Positions 6,121 through 12,716 of a DNA stretch of 13,884 bases are shown piece by piece. Each line of letters starts with the position of its first letter. Within the stretch, counting starts at the first letter, position 1. The DNA comes from Verrucomicrobiota bacterium (GTDB lineage: Bacteria; Verrucomicrobiota; Verrucomicrobiia; Opitutales; Seribacteraceae). Made by a program: the position numbers and the translations under genes. The DNA lies in the NCBI GenBank assembly GCA_014382645.1, contig JACNJI010000214.1:1-13884 (forward strand), written 5' to 3'. Under the pieces are notes generated by a model. It saw nothing but the letters and a program-made list of their open reading frames with translations, did no database searches and had not been told where the DNA came from.

Positions 6121-7617
6121 ATGAAAGTTCTACGAACGATCCCGGTTTTTGTATTGCTGGTCTTTTTTGCCTTTCCTGCGTTAGTTCATGCCGCCCGTAT
6201 CGGGGACGTGACCGATACGGATTGGGGTGAGCAAACCTTTCGCTTCCTCAGCTTGCGTGACGCCGCCGTCCGCAATGCAGTCCTTGGTTCCGTCTTCATG
6301 GGTGTCGGTTGTGGTCTTTTCGGTGGATATGTGGTGGCCCGACGTTTGGCATTGTTTGGCGATACCTTGTCGCACGCGGTGCTCCCGGGAGTGGCTCTCG
6401 GCTTCCTTTGGAGTCGCTCGAAAGATCCCGTGGCCATTTTTATCGGAGCTACGGTGGCTGGGTTGTTGGGAACGTTTGTGGTTGCTTGGATACGCAAAAC
6501 CACAAGGGTGAAAGAGGACAGTGCCTTGGGTCTCGTCCTTTCCGGATTCTATGCGGTGGGCATTTGTATTCTGACGGTTATTCAGCAGATGGAGTTCGGC
6601 AACCAGTCCGGCATCGACAAATTTCTTTTCGGGCAAGCTGCCGCCCTTTCGTCCGAGGACGTGAGTCTGATGGGAGTAGTTGCCATAGGGGCGCTGATGA
6701 TGGTCACTCTTTTTAACAAGGAGCTTCTCGTAACGAGTTTCGACGAAGGCTTTGCTCGCTCCGTGGGCGTACCCGTTGAGTTTATTCGTTACGTACTCCT
6801 CGTCGGTCTCACTTTTGCGGTGGTCACCTCGCTGCAGGCGGTGGGCGTGGTTCTTGTTTCCGCCCTTCTCATTACCCCCGCAGCCACCGCCTACTTGCTG
6901 ACCGATCGGATGGGAACCTTGCTGTTGCTTTCGGCTCTGTTTGGGGTTGCGGGCGGATTGCTCGGTTCGTACGGCTCTTTTCTCGGCAATAATCTGCCAA
7001 CGGGTCCTTTCATGGTTCTTGCCTGTACTTCTTTCTTTGCCATCGCCTTTTTTTGCGGTCCCAAGCATGGGTTGGTCTCCAAGTGGCTAAGGCGACGAAA
7101 CCGAGTTCGTCAAGTGAGTTTGGAGAATACAATGAAGGCTGCCTATCAAGTGCTCGAGGCGGGCGATTTTGCTAAAGAGTCCGTAACCGTTGGAGCTCTG
7201 GCCGCTCGGAGACGGACAAGCGTGACCGAGGCTCGACGAGAGGCGGATGATCTCGTGAACGCCGGTTTCGCGAGCATGCTCGGTTCCGACGACCCTGGTC
7301 CTCGTTATTCTCAAGACGCCAGACTCTCCCTTACTCCCGCCGGTTGGGAACGAGCCTGCCAAATTGTTCGTAACCACCGCCTTTGGGAACTCTACTTGAC
7401 CAACGAGGTGCGCTATGCCGCCGATCACGTTCATGAGGATGCCGAAAAGATCGAGCATGTTTTGGGCGAAAAAGTTGTGCGTCATCTCGAGCGCATCCTA
7501 AAGGACCCCCAACGCGATCCTCACGGTTCAGTCATCCCCAGTCTCGAGGACATAGAACGTGGCTCTGGCTTATCGACCAATCCTGCATCCGCGACAGGGT
7601 ACTTCCAGCAAAATTAA
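6121..7617 (+). CDS. troC: Metal ABC transporter permease fused to a C-terminal DtxR-like repressor domain (YtgCR type)
   Basis: A 498-residue fusion. Residues 1-24 look like an extra N-terminal signal or membrane segment ending LVHA-A. Residues about 48-320 form an ABC-3 family permease with several hydrophobic helices and the conserved VARRLALFGDTLSHAVLPG stretch that docks the ATPase. After an arginine-rich linker (322-330), residues about 335-410 resemble a winged helix (VGALAARRRTSVTEARREAD). Residues 411-475 are a DtxR metal/dimerisation domain with H419, E423, H438, E442, E445 and H446, plus DPHG at 466-469. All ligands align without gaps to the standalone regulator encoded upstream. 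There is no SH3/FeoA domain. In Chlamydia trachomatis the equivalent YtgC-YtgR fusion is cleaved to release an iron-dependent repressor; release here is inference. The start follows the ATPase stop directly (TAAATG). Confidence 0.93.
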   Translation: MKVLRTIPVFVLLVFFAFPALVHAARIGDVTDTDWGEQTFRFLSLRDAAVRNAVLGSVFMGVGCGLFGGYVVARRLALFGDTLSHAVLPGVALGFLWSRSKDPVAIFIGATVAGLLGTFVVAWIRKTTRVKEDSALGLVLSGFYAVGICILTVIQQMEFGNQSGIDKFLFGQAAALSSEDVSLMGVVAIGALMMVTLFNKELLVTSFDEGFARSVGVPVEFIRYVLLVGLTFAVVTSLQAVGVVLVSALLITPAATAYLLTDRMGTLLLLSALFGVAGGLLGSYGSFLGNNLPTGPFMVLACTSFFAIAFFCGPKHGLVSKWLRRRNRVRQVSLENTMKAAYQVLEAGDFAKESVTVGALAARRRTSVTEARREADDLVNAGFASMLGSDDPGPRYSQDARLSLTPAGWERACQIVRNHRLWELYLTNEVRYAADHVHEDAEKIEHVLGEKVVRHLERILKDPQRDPHGSVIPSLEDIERGSGLSTNPASATGYFQQN

Positions 7618-7622
7618 AAACG

Positions 7623-8606
7623 ATGCGCGAAGAGTTTTTTCCGACCTTTGACTCCGGGTCCGTTTTTGTGGATCCTTGGTTGTCCGGTTTCGAGAGCACC
7701 TTTCAGGTGGTCCTAATGGGTTTTTTTGTATGCTTGGCTTGCGGTGTCATAGGAAATTTCGTGGTTGCCCGTCGTCTTGCCTTGGTGGGCGACGCCATCA
7801 GCCACAGCCTGCTGCCTGGTATTGCCATTGCCTTTGTCTTCACTTCCTCACATTCGTTGCCTGCAATGTTGATTGGAGCTGCCGTCGCGGGTGTTCTTAC
7901 CACGGTTCTGATCGAGCTGATTCACCGCAAGTCAAGGGTGAAGCCCGACGCAGCCATTGGGATCGTCTTCACTACCCTCTTTGCGGTGGGTGTGGTGGTA
8001 ATCAGCATTTGGCTGGACAATGTCCACCTCGATGCAGATTGCGTGCTTTATGGTGAGATCGGCCTAGTTCCATTACGGGAAAGCTTCATCTTGAGCGGAG
8101 CGAATCTTGGTCCGCTGCCAATCGCTATTATGGGCGCAGTAGCCCTGTTGGACATACTTCTAGTTATTGTTTTTTACAGGGTGCTCCTTGTCACGTCTTT
8201 CGATGCCGGGCTTGCTCGATCGCTGGGAATGCCCGTGAACACCACACATTATGGGCTTATGATTGCCTTGGCGCTTACCATTGTGGCGGCCTTCGAGGCA
8301 GTGGGAGTTGTCCTGGTCGTTGCCATGCTTATTTTCCCCGCAGTCACGGTCGGTTTCTTTTTCGAGCGTTTACCGGCATTGCTGTTTGGTGTGGCGCCTC
8401 TTTCCTTGGCATATTCCCTCGGTGGTTTCCACCTCGCCAGGTGGTTGGACTGTTCAATCGCAGGGGCTATGGTGGTAACGGCCGGCGCATTATTTGTCGT
8501 GGCTTGGTTTTTCGGACCCAAGGGTGGCTTAATTTATCGCTCACGCGCGCTAGGTTTCCTTTTTGCAACATCCAAGCAGAAGATATCCCCGCAGATTGTC
8601 GGGTGA
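7623..8606 (+). CDS. troD: Metal ABC transporter permease (TroD/YtgD type)
   Basis: The second integral-membrane subunit, 327 residues, of the ABC-3 family, expected to pair with the preceding fused permease in one transport channel. The sequence FVVARRLALVGDAISHSLLPGIAIAF (about 46-71) is the same ATPase-docking region seen in its partner. VHLDADCVLYGEIG (about 138-151) is typical of the TroD/YtgD branch. Several hydrophobic helices span the rest, ending in VVAWFFGPKGGL and a short polar tail. Unlike its partner it carries no regulatory domain. It starts 5 bases after the upstream stop, closing a four-gene unit in the order binding protein, ATPase, permease-repressor, permease, identical to chlamydial ytgABCD and treponemal troABCD. 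No clear terminator follows within the next 100 bases, so the small secreted protein gene downstream could be part of the same transcript. Confidence 0.93.
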   Translation: MREEFFPTFDSGSVFVDPWLSGFESTFQVVLMGFFVCLACGVIGNFVVARRLALVGDAISHSLLPGIAIAFVFTSSHSLPAMLIGAAVAGVLTTVLIELIHRKSRVKPDAAIGIVFTTLFAVGVVVISIWLDNVHLDADCVLYGEIGLVPLRESFILSGANLGPLPIAIMGAVALLDILLVIVFYRVLLVTSFDAGLARSLGMPVNTTHYGLMIALALTIVAAFEAVGVVLVVAMLIFPAVTVGFFFERLPALLFGVAPLSLAYSLGGFHLARWLDCSIAGAMVVTAGALFVVAWFFGPKGGLIYRSRALGFLFATSKQKISPQIVG

Positions 8607-8709
8607 TATTCCGTTGAGGACTCTGCGGTGAACTTTTCCATCTGCGCCACTCTTTCTCATTGAATTAACCGCAAGGTTTGTTTTCCTCTGATTCACTTGA
8701 GTTAACGGT

Positions 8710-9099
8710 ATGCTACGCAAAACCTGCATTCTTCTTTCATTACTTGCCGCCCTAACGGCGGCTCGCTTGCCTCTTGGCTTTGTTCAATTGGGGTCTTGGT
8801 CCGGAATGTTTTTAGATTACGTGGAACAGACTGGATCCGTTCCGGTTTCCTTGGCCTGGACGTTTGACGGGGATCACCGATGTGGCGGATGCGTTTACGT
8901 CGGTGAAGCAACTGCAAACGCAGAAGATCAGGAGAAGTCTGCAACGGTTGAAACTTCCTTAAAAATCCCTTTCGCCTTACTGGACCTTCAGATTGTCGTA
9001 GTGGGACCCTCAAAGGTTTTGGGTGACTTGTCGGAGGAGTTTTGTCTTCTGCCCCTCTCTGTTCCGGAAACTTCCGTTCCGCCCCCGCGAATTTCCTAA
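8710..9099 (+). CDS. Small secreted protein with a CGGC motif, function unknown
   Basis: A 129-residue protein beginning MLRKTCILLSLLAALTAA, a plausible signal peptide, so probably exported. The mature part has LGSWSGMFLDYVEQ followed by FDGDHRCGGCVYVGEA, placing C58 and C61 in a CxxC pair beside H56. Further cysteines are C6 in the signal and C112 near the end. The C-terminus is proline-rich. I recall verrucomicrobial small exported proteins with a similar FDG-x-H-x-C-x-x-C stretch, often near metal-related outer-membrane proteins, but I cannot verify this here and no function is established. It sits between a metal importer and a methionine-rich outer-membrane protein, so metal handling is a reasonable guess. 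There is no Shine-Dalgarno motif; the ATG is the first one in frame before the signal peptide. Confidence 0.68.
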   Translation: MLRKTCILLSLLAALTAARLPLGFVQLGSWSGMFLDYVEQTGSVPVSLAWTFDGDHRCGGCVYVGEATANAEDQEKSATVETSLKIPFALLDLQIVVVGPSKVLGDLSEEFCLLPLSVPETSVPPPRIS

Positions 9100-9280
9100 G
9101 GTCCGAGTGGCTTTAGGCGAGCGACTGCGTCCTTTCTTGATTTCAAGGTCGTGTCCGTTGCCCATCCCTGCTCGTGAACTTTTTCTTGTGCAAGGTGCGA
9201 CTATGTTCGCATGACGTGCTCGAACGATCGCCCAATCCGCAACCCATTTAATACTAAAGAAACTTTAATCCCAAAATCTA

Positions 9281-10300
9281 ATGAAAAAACTGACGACAAA
9301 ACTTCTCCTCCTTGCGACATCCGTAAGTATCCTCAACGCGCATGAAGGGCCTTGGACTGCCGGTCGCCCCGATGGACATGCCCCCATCACCGTGATGGGC
9401 GACCATATGCACGCCATGGGCGAATGGATGCTCTCCTACCGTTTCATGACCATGGATATGGAAGGATTACTCGATGGTTCGTCCGGCACGAGTGCAGCTT
9501 CGGCTGTAACGAATTATGGTTTCAAAGATATGATGATGCTGCCCAAAGAAATGACCATGGACATGCACATGCTCGGTGCCATGTACGCCATTTCCGACAA
9601 ATGGACCCTTATGGGCATGCTCAATTATCTAGACAACGACATGACCATGCAGAATGACATGTCCATGGAATCGAATGGTCTTGGCGATCTCAAACTTAGC
9701 GGCCTCTACGATCTCGCTTCTTGGGATAACGGCCGCCGCGTGCATTTGAACGTTGGTATCAGTGCCCCCACCGGAGCAATCGACGAACGAAAGGCCGACG
9801 GAACAACGATTCTTCCTTATGGAATGCAGCTTGGTTCGGGCACTTGGGACTTTCTTCCTGCTCTTACTTTTCTTGGGCAAACTGATAATTATTCGTGGGG
9901 TGCCCAAGTTGGCGGCGCCTTGCGCATGGGTGACAACGATCGAGATTACAGCCTTGGCAATCGTTTTGACGCCGCTCTATGGGGTGGTCGCAAGTTGAGC
10001 GATTCCTTTAGCCTCTCCGCAAAATTCGATTATTTCAGCCAAGGTGAAGTCGATGGAGAGGACAAATACGTGACGGCTAAGCCTATGATGACCAAGAATA
10101 TGTCTTCTGGTTATCGTGCTGACCACCAAGGCCGCGATCTCAGCACTTTTGGGCTCGGGCTCAATTACTATTGTCGAAACGGGATTTTCAAGGGTCATCG
10201 TTTAGCCCTCGAGTGGGAAACCCCGATGAGTGAGGAGGTAAACGGTGTTCAGCTCGAAACCGATTCCATCTGGAGCCTTGGTTGGCAGTATGCCTGGTAG
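9281..10300 (+). CDS. Methionine-rich outer-membrane beta-barrel protein, transporter-like
   Basis: A 339-residue predicted outer-membrane protein. Residues 1-20 form a signal peptide (cleavage after LNA), and the mature protein begins HEGPW. Alternating polar and hydrophobic strands run to the end, and the last residues WQYAW end in an aromatic residue, as barrel proteins recognised by the BAM complex do. Residues 39-129 contain 21 methionines plus histidines in motifs such as MGDHMHAMGEWM, MTMDM and EMTMDMHM, a composition typical of soft-metal (copper) binding. It resembles the loosely named transporter/phenol-degradation MetA family found beside copper genes in other bacteria; this recollection is not verified. 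A good terminator follows. Function in metal export, uptake or buffering is inferred from composition and from the metal transporter upstream. No Shine-Dalgarno motif is seen. Confidence 0.83.
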   Translation: MKKLTTKLLLLATSVSILNAHEGPWTAGRPDGHAPITVMGDHMHAMGEWMLSYRFMTMDMEGLLDGSSGTSAASAVTNYGFKDMMMLPKEMTMDMHMLGAMYAISDKWTLMGMLNYLDNDMTMQNDMSMESNGLGDLKLSGLYDLASWDNGRRVHLNVGISAPTGAIDERKADGTTILPYGMQLGSGTWDFLPALTFLGQTDNYSWGAQVGGALRMGDNDRDYSLGNRFDAALWGGRKLSDSFSLSAKFDYFSQGEVDGEDKYVTAKPMMTKNMSSGYRADHQGRDLSTFGLGLNYYCRNGIFKGHRLALEWETPMSEEVNGVQLETDSIWSLGWQYAW

Positions 10301-10346
10301 TACTTTGTCTTGGTTTGGCTAAGGATATTTGAACAAGCCATTTGAG

Positions 10347-10382
10347 GTGGGGTAGTTAAAAGGCTACACGACCCCATTTTTT
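10347..10382 (+). terminator. Rho-independent terminator after the outer-membrane protein gene
   Basis: TGGGG (10348-10352) pairs with CCCCA (10372-10376), with an inner TAG/CTA pairing and a small bulge, followed at once by six T residues (10377-10382). It lies 47 bases past the stop codon and separates this gene from the next promoter. Confidence 0.7.
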
Positions 10383-10399
10383 CATAGCGTGCTTGAACC

Positions 10400-10427
10400 T
10401 TGCCATAGAGCTCATTTTTACTATTTT
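10400..10427 (+). promoter_or_regulatory. Candidate promoter of the basic/acidic protein gene
   Basis: TTGCCA (10400-10405, 5 of 6 to consensus) and TATTTT (10422-10427, 4 of 6) are 16 bases apart, just after the preceding terminator. Transcription would start near 10434, giving a leader of about 20 bases before the ATG at 10455. Confidence 0.4.
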
Positions 10428-10454
10428 CAGAATCTTTCCCCAATATACAAACCC

Positions 10455-11159
10455 ATGGGTACTCAATATAAGAAGGTTATAAAGCGCAAGCGGCGTAAGG
10501 CATATTTGGCTCGCCGCAAGGCGTCATTAAAAGAATCTCTCCCCGCTACCAAGAAGGGCCGCAAAGCTGCGGCCGCAAAGCCAAAGTCTAAACGCAAGGC
10601 GTCTCCAAAGAAGGCTGCTCCCGAGGAAGTGAAGGAAGAAGTCGCCGAGGAGGCTGTTGCCGACAAAGCCTCGGCTGTCGATATACTAGGAGTAGATTCC
10701 GTGAAGGAGCAGGAGACTCCAAGCGAAGAGACTCAGTCTCCGGAACCAGTAGAGGAAGCCGCTGTCGAGGAAACTCCTGGCGAAGAGGTTGCGGCCAAAG
10801 AAAAGCCGTCTGAAGATTCTGCTGAACAAGCCGAGCCTGAAGCCGAGGCTACCGAAACTGAGGAACCCGTTGCCGAGGAACCCGCTGAGGAGGAAGAATC
10901 TTCCGAATCTAGTGAGGAAGCCGAGGCGAAAGCTGACGATGTGAGCGACAATCAAGAGCCAGACGCAGAGGTAGCCGAAATCGAGGAACCCATTGCTGAG
11001 GAACCAGCCGAAGCAGGAGAATCTTCAGATGCCGAGGAACCAGAAGCTAAGGCGGAAGTCGCCACTGCCGATGATTCCGTAGAATCCGAAGAGTCCACGG
11101 AAGCCGAATCTGATGCTGAGTCCGTGGATGCTGCGGAGGAAGAGAAGAAAGAGGATTGA
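10455..11159 (+). CDS. Bipolar basic/acidic low-complexity protein, function unknown
   Basis: A 234-residue protein with extreme charge polarity. The first 50 or so residues are strongly basic (MGTQYKKVIKRKRRKAYLAR onward, then alanine/lysine/proline stretches). From about residue 54 to the end it is almost entirely E, A, S, P, V and D. I chose ATG at 10455 over a GTG 66 bases upstream because MGTQYKKVIKRKRRK resembles the start of small proteins I associate with Verrucomicrobiota and because the candidate promoter lies downstream of that GTG. Residues 127-208 are a tandem repeat of a 41-residue unit. There is no signal peptide or membrane segment, so it is likely cytoplasmic. The basic head could bind nucleic acid or ribosomes and the acidic tail could be a disordered spacer, but both are inference. 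Terminator-like structures lie on both sides, suggesting a single-gene unit. Confidence 0.75.
   Translation: MGTQYKKVIKRKRRKAYLARRKASLKESLPATKKGRKAAAAKPKSKRKASPKKAAPEEVKEEVAEEAVADKASAVDILGVDSVKEQETPSEETQSPEPVEEAAVEETPGEEVAAKEKPSEDSAEQAEPEAEATETEEPVAEEPAEEEESSESSEEAEAKADDVSDNQEPDAEVAEIEEPIAEEPAEAGESSDAEEPEAKAEVATADDSVESEESTEAESDAESVDAAEEEKKED
10833..11078 (+). repeat. Two tandem copies of a 123-base (41-codon) repeat
   Basis: Unit 1 (10833-10955) and unit 2 (10956-11078) lie within the acidic tail. Each begins GAGCC, and each contains a copy of GAGGAACCC followed by TTGC and GAGGAACC, exactly 123 bases apart (10860 and 10983). At protein level both read as EP-x-AE near the start followed by EEP-x-AEEPAE. 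They differ at many third positions and by about one codon of phase near the end, so the duplication is not recent. Confidence 0.7.
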
Positions 11160-11166
11160 TTGTTTC

Positions 11167-11205
11167 CTCGGCGATTTTCATGAAACGCCGAGCCCTTTTA
11201 TTTTT
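11167..11205 (+). terminator. Terminator-like hairpin enclosing the next gene's start codon
   Basis: CTCGGCG (11167-11173) and CGCCGAG (11186-11192) form a perfect 7-bp GC-rich stem, followed by CCC and a T-rich run to 11205. It begins 8 bases after the stop of the acidic protein gene, as a terminator would. The 12-base loop contains the ATG (11180) of the secreted protein gene, and TTTCATGAAA in the loop is itself a palindrome. It may terminate, attenuate, or control translation. Confidence 0.6.
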
Positions 11206-11677
11206 CTGCGCGATTCACTTGGCCGCCTTGTCGGCTCTCCATGCGTTTGAGTTTCGTCATGTCGCCCATAGGTATGTCGAGGCGAAATCGTTCAAGAGAA
11301 TCAGCGAATACTTTACCGGCCGGGAAAATCCGGGCAATCGTTTGCTTTGTCGTTCGCGTCCCGTGGAAAGGGCGGGTCTCTACTTCATCCTCTCGCTAAA
11401 CGAACATTCCCGCAAACTGCCGCAGGGGGCTCAATTCGTTGTTGAGTTTATCCGACCCGATGACCCCGAAACCAAAACGATTCGCGTTCCGGTTCCCGAA
11501 CATCGTCCACGCGGCAAAGAAATCTACCTCGGGTTAACCGGAGATGACTGGCCCGATAAGATTGCTCGTCCTGTTGCTTGGCGTTTGCGTTTGGTCGATG
11601 CCTCCGGCGAGGTTCTCGCCCAGAGAAAAAGCTTTCTCTGGGAACATCCTGCCGACAGGTTCGAGCGCGGATCGTGA
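11180..11677 (+). CDS. Secreted hypothetical protein
   Basis: A 165-residue protein starting with a clear signal peptide, MKRRALLFFCAIHLAALSALHA, with cleavage expected after residue 22. The ATG at 11180 is chosen because the signal begins there; a TTG eight codons earlier also lies in frame but only adds hydrophobic residues and overlaps the previous gene. The mature part looks like one compact beta-rich domain: RSRPVERAGLYFILSL, then LPQGAQFVVEFIRP, then GKEIYLGLTGDDWP, and RPVAWRLRLVDASGEVLAQ. I recognise no enzyme motif. The pattern suggests an immunoglobulin-like or C2-like fold, which is only an impression. Its stop codon overlaps the start of the DNA glycosylase gene in GTGA, so the two are probably translationally coupled although their roles seem unrelated. 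The start codon lies inside a hairpin. Confidence 0.72.
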   Translation: MKRRALLFFCAIHLAALSALHAFEFRHVAHRYVEAKSFKRISEYFTGRENPGNRLLCRSRPVERAGLYFILSLNEHSRKLPQGAQFVVEFIRPDDPETKTIRVPVPEHRPRGKEIYLGLTGDDWPDKIARPVAWRLRLVDASGEVLAQRKSFLWEHPADRFERGS

Positions 11678-12531
11678 TCTTCACCCCTTGGCGTAGCCTG
11701 GGAAAGAAAACTGGTTTCACCGAATATTCCCTCGCGGAGACCCTAGAAGGAGGCCAATCCTTCCTTTGGGCAAAAACGGCCTCCGGATCATGGCTGGGGA
11801 CTTGGGGGGACAATATTACCGAGTTAAGAATCGTGTCGGGTTCTCTCGAGTGGCGAACTCCTAAACAACGAACTGTGGAAAGAAAGGAAATCGTTCGTTA
11901 TCTCGCCATCGATTCCGAATACGATGCAATATGCAACTCATTGCCTTGGCGAAGCGATCCTGTTCTTGCCGATGCAATGAAGAGATTTCGTGGTCTTAGA
12001 ATCCTTAGGCAACCCCTTTCCGAGACCTTGTTTTGCTTCCTGCTAAGCTCAGTCAAAAGCATTCCTCAAATAAAAGACCTGTGCCTAAATACAGCCCGGG
12101 AATTCGGAGAAGAACTTGTTCCGGGCATACATGCAATTCCTACTTGGGAGAGACTTGCCGAGGTGGCTGAACCAGACTTAAGGGCTCTCAAGTATGGCTA
12201 TCGCGCAAAGTACGTTGCTGCAACAGCTGAACGACTCGCAGGCGAGCCTGACTTTTTTGAAAATTGCTTAGCGATGCCTTACGTTGATGCGCGATCTAAG
12301 CTTATTGAGTTGCCAGGCGTGGGTGGTAAGGTGGCCGATTGCGCCCTGCTTTTTGGAGGGGCCAAGCTCGAGGCATTTCCGGTCGACACTTGGATAGCCA
12401 AGGTAATGTCCGACAGATATGGAATGGCGGGGTGGAACCTCGATCAGATCGCCTCTTTCGGTCGTATCCATTTTGGACCACATGCAGGACTAGCCCAGCA
12501 ATTTCTGTTTTCGGCGGTGAGGGCAGGGTAG
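11674..12531 (+). CDS. OGG1-type DNA glycosylase (HhH-GPD superfamily), probable 8-oxoguanine repair
   Basis: A 285-residue DNA repair glycosylase that should excise oxidised purines. Start is GTG at 11674, overlapping the preceding stop by four bases; the frame extends 32 codons further up but that part is out-of-frame shadow of the secreted protein. An OGG N-terminal domain (SLAETLEGGQSFLW) precedes the helical domain, which contains RILRQPLSETLFCFLLSS, matching the RLLRQDP-x-E-x-LFSFICSS block of human OGG1. The helix-hairpin-helix is LIELPGVGGKVADCALLFG, with catalytic K219, and PVDTWI supplies catalytic D238. The human NNN (149-151), which contacts the orphaned cytosine, is VKS here, and H270 corresponds to W. 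The C-terminus QQFLFSAVRAG is typical of bacterial members and ends a little early. Lyase activity is inferred from the lysine. Confidence 0.87.
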   Translation: MIFTPWRSLGKKTGFTEYSLAETLEGGQSFLWAKTASGSWLGTWGDNITELRIVSGSLEWRTPKQRTVERKEIVRYLAIDSEYDAICNSLPWRSDPVLADAMKRFRGLRILRQPLSETLFCFLLSSVKSIPQIKDLCLNTAREFGEELVPGIHAIPTWERLAEVAEPDLRALKYGYRAKYVAATAERLAGEPDFFENCLAMPYVDARSKLIELPGVGGKVADCALLFGGAKLEAFPVDTWIAKVMSDRYGMAGWNLDQIASFGRIHFGPHAGLAQQFLFSAVRAG

Positions 12532-12616
12532 GGGACTTTCTTTAATTTCTTCACACGCCTTCTTTATATTAATGTCTTAAATCTCGAACTATTTGATATT
12601 TGAGAGGTAGTTGGCA

Positions 12617-12645
12617 TTTAAACTTTAGCCCGTTTAAAGCTTTAA
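12617..12645. repeat. Overlapping AT-rich palindromes before the hydrolase gene
   Basis: TTTAAAC (12617-12623) and GTTTAAA (12632-12638) form a 7-bp inverted repeat with an 8-base loop, and TTAAAGCTTTAA (12634-12645) is a perfect 12-bp palindrome overlapping it. They lie in an AT-rich 185-base gap, the longest in the window. They could be regulator sites for the hydrolase gene; AT-rich sequence produces such symmetry easily by chance. Confidence 0.35.
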
Positions 12646-12716
12646 GAATCAATGTCCTTTCCTCTCTTGCACTTCAAAGTTGAATCTATCACTTCATAAA
12701 TTTCATATTGATCCTC

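Noticed and set aside
6181..7068. A 295-codon minus-strand open frame opposite the fused permease gene
   Set aside because: It is rich in K, R, S, H and Q with no domain resemblance, and is a codon-bias shadow of the well-supported permease on the plus strand.
8607..8709. Possible terminator after the second permease (CCG and CGG arms near 8612-8629)
   Set aside because: The arms are only three bases long and no T-run follows closely.
9023..9214. A 63-codon plus-strand frame overlapping the end of the CxxC protein gene, considered as a frameshifted extension
   Set aside because: It continues neither the composition nor any recognisable domain of the upstream protein, which already ends plausibly.
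9100..9280. Search for a small RNA or riboswitch before the outer-membrane protein gene
   Set aside because: Only a 4-bp GCGA/TCGC stem and AT-rich sequence near the start were seen; no known riboswitch core or terminator.
10733..10951. A serine/alanine-rich minus-strand frame
   Set aside because: It is the mirror of the GAG/GAA/GCC-rich acidic coding sequence on the plus strand.
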